Positions 39,802 to 48,448 are shown, numbered from the stretch's first letter. The stretch: 64,000 bases of DNA from Pandoraea iniqua (GCF_902459685.1 NZ_CABPSF010000001.1:744001-808000), one strand, 5' to 3'. The notes: generated by a model not told the origin, from the letters alone. Program-made: numbers and translations.

Positions 39802-40667
39802 GCGAAGTCTTCACATCCGTCGGCGATTCATTGCCCGACGCGCACCAACGCCGCGCAGCATTGGCATCGCTCGACTTGGCGGTAGCGCGATTTGCCGTGT
39901 ACTACGTCCCGCCTGCGGGAGCCTGTTGGTGGAACGAGGGCAGCCGCTGGCTGGGGCGCGACGCCATCACGGGCCGGCAACTCAATGCGCCCCATGTGCC
40001 GGGGTTGTCGCGGGCGCTGGCAGACCTCACTGTCGACGCGCGCCGCTACGGACTGCACGGCACGCTTAAAGCGCCGATGCGGCTGGCCCCGGGCGCGACG
40101 CTCGACGACCTCTGCGTCATCGCGCGGCAAGTCGCCGCAAGACATACGCCATTCGATCTGCCGCTGACCATCGACGTGGTGGACACCGACAACGGCAAGC
40201 GGCCGGGCTTTGTCGCGCTGCGTCCGAAAACGAACATCGCCGGGGTGCCGGGCGTTATCAGTGCCGCAGGCGCGGCCGCTGCGAAGCAGATCGACGCGCT
40301 CGCGTTCGACTGCGTGGAAGCGTTTGATGGCTTGCGCGCGCTGCCCACCGAGGCCGAACTGGCGCGTCGTCTGGCACAGCCGCTGACGACACGCCAGCGC
40401 GAATTGCTCGCGCGGTGGGGCTATCCGTATGTGTTCGATGAATTCCGTTTTCACGTCACGCTCACGGATCGTGTAGGCACTGCCGACGCCACCGCGATGA
40501 CCGACTGGTGGCGCCCGCGTGTGCAGGCGTTGGGGCCGATGCGTGTCGACGGCCTTGCGCTGTTTGTGCAGCCCACACCCGAGGCACCGTTCGTGATCGC
40601 CGAGCGCTTCACGTTCGGTCAGAACCCTACGGCCAGTGCCGCCGATCAAGTCGGAGGTGCCGCATGA
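39798..40667 (+). CDS. DUF1045 phosphonate-metabolism protein, 2H-phosphoesterase-like
   Basis: 289 residues. Two HxT motifs are present, HGT at 87-89 and HVT at 219-221, the paired catalytic motifs of the 2H phosphoesterase superfamily, each in a suitable beta-strand context (RYGLHGTLK, FRFHVTLTD). The family is known as a phn-operon-associated protein without an assigned reaction. 2H enzymes act on cyclic phosphodiesters, including ribose 1,2-cyclic phosphates, and no phnP is in this window. I therefore infer it may open the cyclic phosphate left by PhnJ. It is coupled to phnF and phnN by four-base overlaps. Confidence 0.85.
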   Translation: MSEVFTSVGDSLPDAHQRRAALASLDLAVARFAVYYVPPAGACWWNEGSRWLGRDAITGRQLNAPHVPGLSRALADLTVDARRYGLHGTLKAPMRLAPGATLDDLCVIARQVAARHTPFDLPLTIDVVDTDNGKRPGFVALRPKTNIAGVPGVISAAGAAAAKQIDALAFDCVEAFDGLRALPTEAELARRLAQPLTTRQRELLARWGYPYVFDEFRFHVTLTDRVGTADATAMTDWWRPRVQALGPMRVDGLALFVQPTPEAPFVIAERFTFGQNPTASAADQVGGAA

Positions 40668-41236
40668 ACCGCGCACGATTGTTCTATGTGATGGGCGCCT
40701 CAGGCGCCGGCAAAGACTCCTTACTGGCCTACGCGCGCGAGCGCATTGGCGGGCAACCTGCCGCAGCCGCGCCCGTCTTGTTCGCCCATCGCTACATCAC
40801 GCGGCCGCCAACGGCCGATGGTGAAAACCACGTCGCGCTGTCGTCGGCTGAATTCACTCAGCGGCACGCATTGGGGTGCTTCGCACTCGACTGGGAAAGT
40901 CATGGTTGCCGCTACGGCATCGGTGTGGAAATCGATACGTGGCTGGCCGCCGGTGCGAGCGTGGTGATGAACGGCTCGCGCGCGTTTCTCGAGCGCGCGG
41001 TGCAGCGGTACGGCGACCGGTTGTCGTTGGTTGAAGTTCAGGTCGACGCGCAGGTGCGGGCGCAGCGTCTTGCCAGTCGCGGCCGGGAGTCGGGTGAGGC
41101 GCTCGATCAACGCGTTGCGCACCGCGTGCAGTGGACACCGCCCGACGGCATTCCACTGACCGTCATCGCCAACAACGGCACGCTCGCGCAGGCGGGTGAC
41201 GCGCTGGTGGCCGTGCTGACGGGGTTGGCGCCGTGA
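40664..41236 (+). CDS. phnN: Ribose 1,5-bisphosphokinase PhnN
   Basis: 190 residues from ATG 40664, overlapping the DUF1045 stop by four bases with GGAGG upstream. The P-loop is GASGAGKDSLL, with the guanylate-kinase-like fold and the RYITRPPTADGENH segment. It phosphorylates ribose 1,5-bisphosphate to PRPP, the last step of the C-P lyase route, feeding the pool also made by Prs. It ends the phnF-DUF1045-phnN operon. Confidence 0.95.
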   Translation: MNRARLFYVMGASGAGKDSLLAYARERIGGQPAAAAPVLFAHRYITRPPTADGENHVALSSAEFTQRHALGCFALDWESHGCRYGIGVEIDTWLAAGASVVMNGSRAFLERAVQRYGDRLSLVEVQVDAQVRAQRLASRGRESGEALDQRVAHRVQWTPPDGIPLTVIANNGTLAQAGDALVAVLTGLAP

Positions 41237-41302
41237 CGCATTGAGATGACGGGCGGATGTCAGGCTGACAATCCGGGGTGATGTGGCGTTGTGTGTCGTT
41301 AT

Positions 41303-41320
41303 TTTGCAAATTATTGCAAA
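41303..41320. promoter_or_regulatory. Inverted repeat upstream of the flavoprotein gene
   Basis: TTTGCAA and TTGCAAA are perfect seven-base arms with an ATTA spacer (41303-41309 and 41314-41320), in a locally AT-rich stretch 86 bases before the start codon. Position and symmetry suit a repressor or activator site. The protein that binds it is unknown. Confidence 0.5.
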
Positions 41321-41405
41321 GTGAGCAAGCTTTGCGTAATCTCACGACATCCACCACGACACTGCCCGCGCCGTCGCTGGCGCGGGCCGCTTTCCGGAGC
41401 CCCTC

Positions 41406-43886
41406 ATGGCCACAGTCTTGCCCACTCATGCCCGCGTCGTCATCGTCGGCGGCGGCATCGTCGGATGTTCCGTCGCCTATCACCTCGCGAAACTCGGCTG
41501 GACCGACGTCGTGCTGCTCGAACAGGGCCAGTTGTCGTGCGGCACGACTTGGCACGCTGCGGGGCTTGTCGGGCAGTTGCGCTCGCAAGAGAGCATGACG
41601 AAGCTCATCCGCTATTCGACCAAGCTGTACAGCGAGCTGGAAGCGGAGACGGGGCTGGGCACGGGCTGGAAGCAATGTGGGTCGTTGTCGGTGGCGCGCA
41701 CGCCCGAGCGCATGACACAACTCAAGCGCACCGCCGCAGTGGCGCGCGCGTACGGCGTGCAATGCGACGTGATTTCGCCGCGCGATGCCGGTGAGTTGTG
41801 GCCCGTGATGCGCACCGACGATCTGGTGGGTGCCGTATGGCTGCCGGGCGACGGCAAGGCGAACCCGACCGATCTCACGCAGGCGCTCGCACGCGGTGCG
41901 CGCAGCCGGGGTGTGCGCATCGCCGAAAACACCCGCATCACCGAAATTCACACGGCGACGCCCAATGGCGTGCGTACGGCTACCGGTGTGTCGTGGCAAA
42001 ACAAGGACGGCGAGAGCGGCCGCATCGACGCCGAGATCGTCGTCAACTGCGCGGGCCAGTGGGCCAAGGCCGTAGGCCGCATGTGCGGTGTCACGGTGCC
42101 GTTGCATTCGGCCGAGCACTACTACATCGTGACCGAGCGCATCGCGGGTGTGCATCCCGACCTGCCGGTAATGCGTGACCCCGACGGCTACATCTACTTC
42201 AAGGAAGAAGTGGGCGGGCTGGTGATGGGCGGCTTCGAGCCGAACGCCAAGCCGTGGGGCATGAACGGCATTCCCGAGAACTTCGAGTTTCAACTGTTGC
42301 CCGACGACTGGGACCAGTTCGAGATCTTGATGGAGAACGCACTGATCCGCGTGCCGGCGCTCGAGACCGCGCAGATTCGCCAGTTCTACAACGGCCCCGA
42401 GTCCTTCACGCCAGATAACAACTTCATTCTTGGCGAAGCCCCCGAGTTGCGCAATTTCTACGTGGGCGCGGGCTTCAACTCCATGGGCATCGCGTCGGCG
42501 GGCGGGGCGGGCATGGCCCTCGCCGAGTGGATTGTCGCGGGCGAGCCGACGATGGATCTGTGGCCGGTGGATATCCGCCGCTTCGCGGGTTTCAACGGCA
42601 ACGACACGTGGCTGCACGACCGTGTGAAAGAGACGCTTGGCCTGCATTACGCGATGCCGTGGCCGAATCGCGAACTCGACACGGCACGCCCGTTCCGCCG
42701 TTCGCCGCTCTATGGCACGTTGCTCGCCAAGGGCGCGTGCTTCGGCAGCAAGATGGGCTGGGAGCGGCCCAACTTCTTCGCGCCTTCGCCCGAGGAAGCG
42801 CACATCGAGTACAGCTTCGGTCAGCAGAACTGGCACGCGTGGAGCGCGGCCGAGCATCGTGCGTGCCGTGAGGCGGTGGCGCTGTTCGACATGAGTTCGT
42901 TCTCGAAGCTGCTCATCAAGGGGCGAGATGCCGAGCGCGTGCTGCAATCGCTGTGCAGCAACGACGTGTCGGTGGCGCCAGGCCGTACGGTCTACACGGG
43001 CATGCTCAACGAGCGCGGCGGCTACGAGTCGGACTTCACGCTCACGCGTCTCGCGCCCGATCAGTACCTGATGGTCACTGGCTCGGCACAGACCACCCGC
43101 GATATGGATTACGTGGAGCGCCGCATTCCGGCCGACACGCACTGCACAGTCGTGGACGTGACGGGGCAATACTCGGTGCTGGCCGTCATGGGGCCGAACT
43201 CGCGCGCCTTGTTCCAGCAAGTGTCCAAGGCCGATTTTTCCAATGAGGCATTTCCGTTCGGCACGAGCCGCGAGATCGATCTCGGCTATGCCACCGTGCG
43301 TGCGACGCGCCTGACCTATGTCGGCGAACTGGGTTGGGAACTCTACGTGCCGGTCGAATTCGCCGTGGGGGTCTACGAGGCGCTGCACGCGGCGGGCAAG
43401 GCGTTCGGGTTGCGCGATGCGGGCTACTACGCCATCGACTCGCTGCGCATCGAGAAGGGCTATCGGGCGTGGGGGCGCGAACTGACCCCGGACACCAACC
43501 CGGTCGAAGCTGGCCTGACGTTCGCCTGCAAGCTGGCGGGTGACATCGCGTTCACCGGGCGCACGGCGGTCGAACAAGCCCGTGCACAAGGCGTGCGGCG
43601 CAAGCTGGTGAGCGTGGCGCTCGACGGCGCCGCCGATCGCATGCTGTGGGGCGGTGAGGCGGTTTTGCGTGACGGCCAGCCGGTGGGCTTCATTTCGTCG
43701 GCGGCGTACGGACATACCATCGACGCGCCGGTGGGGCTCGCGTTCCTCATCAACCCCGATGGCCCGGTAGATGCCGCCTTCGTCGAAGCTGGCCGATATC
43801 AGGTCGATCTGGCGGGCGAACTGCTCGACGCGCGTGTGCAACTGCGGGCCCTGTACGACCCGAAAGGCGAACGCGTGAAGGCCTGA
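41406..43886 (+). CDS. FAD-dependent oxidoreductase with GcvT-like domain (dimethylglycine/sarcosine dehydrogenase type)
   Basis: 826 residues. It has an N-terminal FAD-binding GxGxxG (VIVGGGIVGCSVAYHLAKLG), and CGTTWHAAGL, where the His is the covalent FAD attachment site in dimethylglycine and sarcosine dehydrogenases. A DAO domain to about residue 370 and the FAO_M linker are followed by the tetrahydrofolate-binding GcvT domain (from about 440) and its C-terminal barrel. It probably oxidatively demethylates an N-methyl amine and passes the one-carbon unit to folate. The exact substrate is open. purU lies two genes downstream. Confidence 0.9.
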   Translation: MATVLPTHARVVIVGGGIVGCSVAYHLAKLGWTDVVLLEQGQLSCGTTWHAAGLVGQLRSQESMTKLIRYSTKLYSELEAETGLGTGWKQCGSLSVARTPERMTQLKRTAAVARAYGVQCDVISPRDAGELWPVMRTDDLVGAVWLPGDGKANPTDLTQALARGARSRGVRIAENTRITEIHTATPNGVRTATGVSWQNKDGESGRIDAEIVVNCAGQWAKAVGRMCGVTVPLHSAEHYYIVTERIAGVHPDLPVMRDPDGYIYFKEEVGGLVMGGFEPNAKPWGMNGIPENFEFQLLPDDWDQFEILMENALIRVPALETAQIRQFYNGPESFTPDNNFILGEAPELRNFYVGAGFNSMGIASAGGAGMALAEWIVAGEPTMDLWPVDIRRFAGFNGNDTWLHDRVKETLGLHYAMPWPNRELDTARPFRRSPLYGTLLAKGACFGSKMGWERPNFFAPSPEEAHIEYSFGQQNWHAWSAAEHRACREAVALFDMSSFSKLLIKGRDAERVLQSLCSNDVSVAPGRTVYTGMLNERGGYESDFTLTRLAPDQYLMVTGSAQTTRDMDYVERRIPADTHCTVVDVTGQYSVLAVMGPNSRALFQQVSKADFSNEAFPFGTSREIDLGYATVRATRLTYVGELGWELYVPVEFAVGVYEALHAAGKAFGLRDAGYYAIDSLRIEKGYRAWGRELTPDTNPVEAGLTFACKLAGDIAFTGRTAVEQARAQGVRRKLVSVALDGAADRMLWGGEAVLRDGQPVGFISSAAYGHTIDAPVGLAFLINPDGPVDAAFVEAGRYQVDLAGELLDARVQLRALYDPKGERVKA

Positions 43887-43899
43887 AGCCGGTCCGATG

Positions 43900-43937
43900 C
43901 CGGTGTCGTGCGGGCCAACATCCCGACACGACACCGG
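43900..43937 (+). terminator. Long stem-loop after the flavoprotein gene
   Basis: A perfect 11-base stem CCGGTGTCGTG/CACGACACCGG (43900-43910 with 43927-43937) is extended inside by CGGG/CCCG. No T-run follows, so it is either a weak terminator or an mRNA 3'-end stabiliser. It starts 13 bases past the stop. Confidence 0.55.
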
Positions 43938-43941
43938 AGGC

Positions 43942-43973
43942 GAATCTCGACGTGAATCTCGCCCCGAATCTCG
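43942..43973 (+). repeat. Three GAATCTCG direct repeats, 12-base period
   Basis: GAATCTCG occurs at 43942, 43954 and 43966, exactly 12 bases apart, between the flavoprotein and NUDIX genes. A period near one helical turn could seat a multimeric regulator; replication slippage is the simpler origin. Confidence 0.7.
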
Positions 43974-44066
43974 ACTGACACGGGCGGACTCGCTGCCGCT
44001 TCTGTAAAATGCCGCTTTTGCCTAGTTTTCGCACCTGTCCGGTGAGGGTGCGTCCGGTCTTCCCGT

Positions 44067-44918
44067 ATGTCTTTTGCATGTATAGCAGCGGCGCGCCGCT
44101 TCGACGACACGGCACACCTGCCGCTCGTGATCGGTTCGCAGCGTTACGGCTGGATTCGTCGTCGCGACGTCGCGTCGCTGTGCCGGTGGCCCGAAGTATT
44201 TGAGATCAGCTCGCTCGCGGTGCGCATTCACCCGCGTCACGACACGTGTGAAGCCCGCACGGCGGCGCTCGCGCCGGTGATCGAGACGCTGGCGGCCGAG
44301 GGCATCATCACCGGCTGGCGCAACGAACGCTACGCCATCCGGCAACGGCTTTACGACGCGCCACTCGCATGGATCGAGCGCGCAGCCTCACGGTTCTTCG
44401 GCACACGGACGTTCGCCGTGCACGTGAACGCGTATGTCCCTGCGCGCTTCGTGGGCGAAGCACCGAAAATGTGGATCGCGCGGCGCAGCGTGCACAAGGC
44501 GACCGATCCCGGCTGCCTCGACAATGCGGCGGCGGGGGGCATCGGCAACGGTATCGGCGTGGGCGACACGCTCGTCAAGGAATGTTGGGAAGAAGCGGGC
44601 ATTCCGGCGTATCTGGCCAACGAAGCCCGGCCGGGCCGCACGCTGCACCTTCTCGCGGAGATTCCGGAGGGGGTGCAGTCCGAGCAGGTGTTCGTCTACG
44701 ACCTCGCGCTGCCGCGCGGCTTCGTGCCCGAGAATCAGGACGGCGAGGCCAGCGCCCATTGGCTGTGTTCCGCCGGCCATGTGCGCGATGTGATCGCGCG
44801 CGGCAAGATGACCGTCGATGCGAGTCTCGCCAGCCTAGATTTTCTGCTGCGTGAAGGGGCTGTGCGCGCGAAGGACTGCGCGGGCATCGATGCGTTGTTC
44901 AAACCGGCCGACGAATAA
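44067..44918 (+). CDS. NUDIX hydrolase with DUF4743 N-terminal domain (Tnr3-like)
   Basis: 283 residues. The N-terminal 120 residues match the DUF4743 domain found before the NUDIX domain of fungal Tnr3-type enzymes. The NUDIX box is present as GGIGNGIGVG...VKECWEEAGI. The REUxEE core is there with Lys in place of Arg, but the Glu expected eight residues earlier appears as Ile. Relatives act on thiamine diphosphate-like compounds, but this is not shown for the protein. It lies alone between the flavoprotein and purU genes. Confidence 0.85.
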   Translation: MSFACIAAARRFDDTAHLPLVIGSQRYGWIRRRDVASLCRWPEVFEISSLAVRIHPRHDTCEARTAALAPVIETLAAEGIITGWRNERYAIRQRLYDAPLAWIERAASRFFGTRTFAVHVNAYVPARFVGEAPKMWIARRSVHKATDPGCLDNAAAGGIGNGIGVGDTLVKECWEEAGIPAYLANEARPGRTLHLLAEIPEGVQSEQVFVYDLALPRGFVPENQDGEASAHWLCSAGHVRDVIARGKMTVDASLASLDFLLREGAVRAKDCAGIDALFKPADE

Positions 44919-45026
44919 TCCGGGGCCCGGTGGTGCAAGCATCATGCGATGCGCACCGCGCCGGGTGGCCCCCATCAGAATTTCAACACTGCAACGTCAT
45001 TGCAAGCCTTTTGCTCAGGAGCAATC

Positions 45027-45899
45027 ATGGCACCGATCGAAAATAGCTACATTCTGAAGTTGTCCTGCCCGGACCGTCCCGGCATCGTCCACGCGGTGGC
45101 CGGTTTTCTGGTCGAGCGCGGCGGCAACATTCTCGACTCGGCCCAGTTCAACGATCGCTTCACGGGCGGCTTTTTCATGCGCGTGCACTTCCAGCAACTG
45201 CCGGGTGAAACCGATCTGGCCGCGCTGCAACGCGACTTCGCACCGCTCGCCACGCAATACGAAATGCAGTGGGAACTGGTCGACGCTGCGATCAAGCCGC
45301 GCGTCATGCTCATGGTCTCGAAGATCGGCCACTGCCTGAACGATCTGCTGTTCCGCTACAAGACCGGTCAGCTCAACATCGAAATCCCGGTGATCGTCTC
45401 GAACCACAAGGATTTCTATCAACTGGCGGCCAGCTACAACATTCCGTTCCATCACCTGCCGCTCATGAATGCCACGCCGGAATCGAAGGCCGCGCAGGAA
45501 GCGAAGGTGCTGGAGCTGGTCAACGACAACAACATCGATCTGGTGGTGCTGGCGCGCTACATGCAGGTGCTCTCCGCCAACCTGTGCAAGCAACTGGCGG
45601 GCCGCGCGATCAACATTCACCACTCGTTCCTGCCGAGCTTCAAGGGCGCGAAGCCGTACTATCAGGCGTTCGACCGTGGCGTGAAGCTGATCGGGGCGAC
45701 GGCGCACTACGTGACGTCTGACCTCGACGAAGGTCCGATCATCGAGCAGGAAGTCGAGCGCGTGGACCACACGATGGACCCGGAACAACTGACCGCCATC
45801 GGGCGCGATGTGGAGTGCGTGGCGCTCGCGCGTGCCGTGCGCTATCACGCCGAGCACCGCATTCTGCTCAACGGGCACAAGACGGTGATCTTCCGCTAA
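45027..45899 (+). CDS. purU: Formyltetrahydrofolate deformylase
   Basis: 290 residues from ATG 45027 with AGGAG upstream. An N-terminal ACT domain (LKLSCPDRPGIVHAVAGFL) is followed by a formyl-transferase domain with INIHHSFLPSFKGAKPYYQA and the catalytic Asp in VTSDLDEGPIIEQ. It hydrolyses 10-formyl-THF to formate and THF and so balances one-carbon folate pools. It probably complements the upstream folate-dependent demethylase. Its stop overlaps the stop of a convergent unrecognised gene. Confidence 0.95.
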   Translation: MAPIENSYILKLSCPDRPGIVHAVAGFLVERGGNILDSAQFNDRFTGGFFMRVHFQQLPGETDLAALQRDFAPLATQYEMQWELVDAAIKPRVMLMVSKIGHCLNDLLFRYKTGQLNIEIPVIVSNHKDFYQLAASYNIPFHHLPLMNATPESKAAQEAKVLELVNDNNIDLVVLARYMQVLSANLCKQLAGRAINIHHSFLPSFKGAKPYYQAFDRGVKLIGATAHYVTSDLDEGPIIEQEVERVDHTMDPEQLTAIGRDVECVALARAVRYHAEHRILLNGHKTVIFR

Positions 45900-46735
45900 T
45901 CGTAAGTTGTGATGACATCCTCGACTGGGTGCACTTGATAAGTGATCAGAAGCGGATAGTCATCGTCAGTGAGCATGACGACAAAGAACGGCGTGTTCAG
46001 CGTGATGTGATGGTCGGGCGGGCGCCACTCGGCGACCGGTAGATTCTTTTCGCCGGGCGCCGCGCGCACGCCTTCTTCGTTATGCACGAGGAAAAAATCG
46101 TGGCTGGGCCGGTCCGTCTGAATGATCTGGGCGAAACGCGGTACTGAGAAATCGACCGTCGCGGTGCGCAAGCCCAGTAATTCGCCCAGCGGTGTCGATG
46201 CGGCCAAGGCATCGAGCAGCCAGTCCAGCAGGCTGGCATCGGTCAGTGCCTCGCAGGTATGGGGGTCGCGTTGCACGTAGAGCATACGTAGGCCGCTCGC
46301 CGATTCCGCACCCGTCCCCAACCCCATCCCCGAAATCGCGCTGTGCGGATGCAATCGTTTGACGACGAATCGCGGGTCTCCAGCCAACAAGCCGCTGACC
46401 TCCATCCGCTCACCGTCGATCTTCATCATGTCGACTTCGATCCGCTCACCGGTGTTCAGCGTGAACGCGAGTCTGCGGGTGTCGAGTGGGTCGAAGGGGG
46501 CGTCCCACGAGGCAACACCCCGAAGGAAATTACCTAACTTATCGACGGAGAGATCCGGGGCCGGGCTAAATGCCCAATTTGTGCCGGGTGCGACCGACGA
46601 AACGTATTGGCGGATCGCGTCGCACGCTTGCGACTTGCCGCCGCCGGAGGCAGGGGCGGGCGCTGCCGCCTTGCCGCCACCCCCCGACGGGGCGGCTTTG
46701 GGCGCGGATGACGGCGGGGGAGAAGGGATGCGCAT
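45896..46735 (-). CDS. Unrecognised protein with low-complexity N-terminus
   Basis: 279 residues from ATG 46735. The first 35 residues are Pro/Ala/Gly/Ser-rich (PPPSSAPKAAPSGGGGK); no signal peptide is evident. The rest is a compact alpha/beta sequence with charged patches and single Cys residues (GKSQACDAIRQY; DPHTCEALTD). No family is recognised. The G+C content looks lower than that of purU and the MFS gene. It overlaps the purU stop by four bases tail to tail. A perfect inverted repeat stands immediately upstream of its start codon. Confidence 0.7.
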   Translation of the reverse strand: MRIPSPPPSSAPKAAPSGGGGKAAAPAPASGGGKSQACDAIRQYVSSVAPGTNWAFSPAPDLSVDKLGNFLRGVASWDAPFDPLDTRRLAFTLNTGERIEVDMMKIDGERMEVSGLLAGDPRFVVKRLHPHSAISGMGLGTGAESASGLRMLYVQRDPHTCEALTDASLLDWLLDALAASTPLGELLGLRTATVDFSVPRFAQIIQTDRPSHDFFLVHNEEGVRAAPGEKNLPVAEWRPPDHHITLNTPFFVVMLTDDDYPLLITYQVHPVEDVITTYD

Positions 46736-46740
46736 CGTCT

Positions 46741-46762
46741 CGATTCTCAAAAAGGAGAATCG
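46741..46762 (-). promoter_or_regulatory. Inverted repeat five bases before the start of the unrecognised gene
   Basis: CGATTCTC (46741-46748) pairs perfectly with GAGAATCG (46755-46762) around a six-base A-rich spacer. In the transcript it would form a stem-loop ending five nucleotides before the ATG at 46735, where the ribosome binds. Confidence 0.55.
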
Positions 46763-46846
46763 CCATTCTGCGAAAACGCCGGGCATTGTGCTTTTGGAAG
46801 AAGTGCCCAGCCTATCAGTTTCAGTCCGTCAACTGCGTTGCACCAA

Positions 46847-48217
46847 TTAACTGCGTTGCGCCAATTCGCTGCCGGCATCGCGGGCGAGGCGGGCGATCGA
46901 GATCGTCGAACTCACCGCAATCAGACCCACCGTCAGGAATGCCCACGGGAAGTCGGCCGAGACGACGTGATCGCGCCCATGCAGATACGACGAAGTTTGC
47001 AGCACGGCTGCCCCGATAGTGATGCCGAGCGTGAGCGAGACCTGTTGGGCCACGCTCGCCAGACTCGTCGCCTGACTCATGCGGTGTGCGGGCACGTCGG
47101 CGTAGGAGATGGCATTCAGGCTGGTGAATTGCAGCGAGCGGAAGCAGCCGCCGAACAGCAGCGTGCAGAGAATGACCAGATGCGCGGTCTGATCGGTGAA
47201 CAGCCCATAACCGCCGATGGTGGCCGACGCGATGATCGCGTTGGTCATCAGCACGCGGCGAAAGCCCCAGCGTTGCAGAATGCGCAGCGACAGCGTCTTC
47301 ATGAACATGGCACCGGCGGCCGAGATAAACGTGAGCGCACCTGACTCCATCGGTGTCATGCCAAAGCCGAGTTGCAGCATCAGCGGCAGCAGAAACGGCG
47401 TTGCGCCCACGCCGATGCGAAACAACGTGCCACCTGCTACCCCGGCACGGAACGTCGGAATGCGGAACAGATCGAGCCGCAGCAGCGGGTGAGCGAGACC
47501 GCGCGCGTGATGCAGATACGACCACAGCAGTATCGCGCCAAAGGCAACGAGCCCGAGTGCGAGCGGCGTCGGAATCAGATGGCGGCCAATGGTCGAGAGG
47601 CCAAGCATCAGAATCGACAGGCCCAGCCCTGACAAGATGAAGCCCTTCACATCGAGCGGCGGCACGTCTTCTTCAAACAGATCGGGGATGTATTTCGTCG
47701 CGAGCACGAAGCCGAGAATGCCGATCGGAATGTTGATGAAGAAGATCCAGCGCCAGTGCCAGTACGTGGTGATGAAACCCCCGAGCGGCGGGCCGAGTAC
47801 CGGGCCGACGAGCGCGGGAATCGTCAGGTAATTGAGCGCGCGCACCATGTCGCGCTTTTCTACGGATTTGAGCAGCGCGAGCCGCCCGACCGGCACCATC
47901 ATCGCACCGCCCATGCCTTGCACGAAACGCGCGATCACCAGTTCCGGCAGATTGGTCGAAATGCCACAGCAGATCGAGCCGAGCACGAACACCCCGATGG
48001 CAAAGCGGAACACGTTGCGCGTGCCGAAGCGGTCGGCAATCCAGCCACTGATCGGAATGAAGACAGCGAGACTGATGAGGTAGGTCGTGAGTGCGAGCTT
48101 GAGCGTGATCGGACTCTCGCCGAGATCTTTGGCGATCAGCGGCAACGAGGTGGACAACACGGTGGAATCCATGTTCTCCATGAACAGCGCGCAGGCAACA
48201 ATCAGTGGAACTAGCAT
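46847..48217 (-). CDS. MFS transporter, DHA2 (EmrB/QacA) family, 14 membrane helices
   Basis: 456 residues. Fourteen hydrophobic segments can be counted. The DHA2 motifs are present: MENMDSTVLSTSLP in helix 1, and SGWIADRFGTRNV (motif A) and ALVGPVLGPPLGGFI (motif C). It is a drug/proton antiporter-type exporter. The substrate is unknown, and no regulator or membrane-fusion partner (emrA-type) adjoins it. A 231-base gap without a gene separates it from the DUF488 gene. Confidence 0.9.
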   Translation of the reverse strand: MLVPLIVACALFMENMDSTVLSTSLPLIAKDLGESPITLKLALTTYLISLAVFIPISGWIADRFGTRNVFRFAIGVFVLGSICCGISTNLPELVIARFVQGMGGAMMVPVGRLALLKSVEKRDMVRALNYLTIPALVGPVLGPPLGGFITTYWHWRWIFFINIPIGILGFVLATKYIPDLFEEDVPPLDVKGFILSGLGLSILMLGLSTIGRHLIPTPLALGLVAFGAILLWSYLHHARGLAHPLLRLDLFRIPTFRAGVAGGTLFRIGVGATPFLLPLMLQLGFGMTPMESGALTFISAAGAMFMKTLSLRILQRWGFRRVLMTNAIIASATIGGYGLFTDQTAHLVILCTLLFGGCFRSLQFTSLNAISYADVPAHRMSQATSLASVAQQVSLTLGITIGAAVLQTSSYLHGRDHVVSADFPWAFLTVGLIAVSSTISIARLARDAGSELAQRS

Positions 48218-48448
48218 GAGGCAGCGGGCGGCCGAAGCGGCAGCCGGGTAAGCGTGTGGGGTACGACGGGTGAGCGCGCGGCGAGGGGCGAACGTGGCGC
48301 GCTGACAAACGTTATAGCAAACTTTGCCCGGGGCCGCGCCGCTTTCGCCGACGGCCAGAGATCATGCGGGTTTTCAGACGGTGCGGGGCGATTGAGGCCG
48401 TTTTGAAGGGCGGAATGCCGTCTTGAGGCGCAATACGTGCTCATGCGG

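Noticed and set aside
41163-43934. 923-codon open frame on the minus strand opposite the flavoprotein gene
   Set aside because: It is a shadow of the high-GC codon bias of the real gene: Arg/His-rich translation, no recognisable domain, and it crosses phnN.
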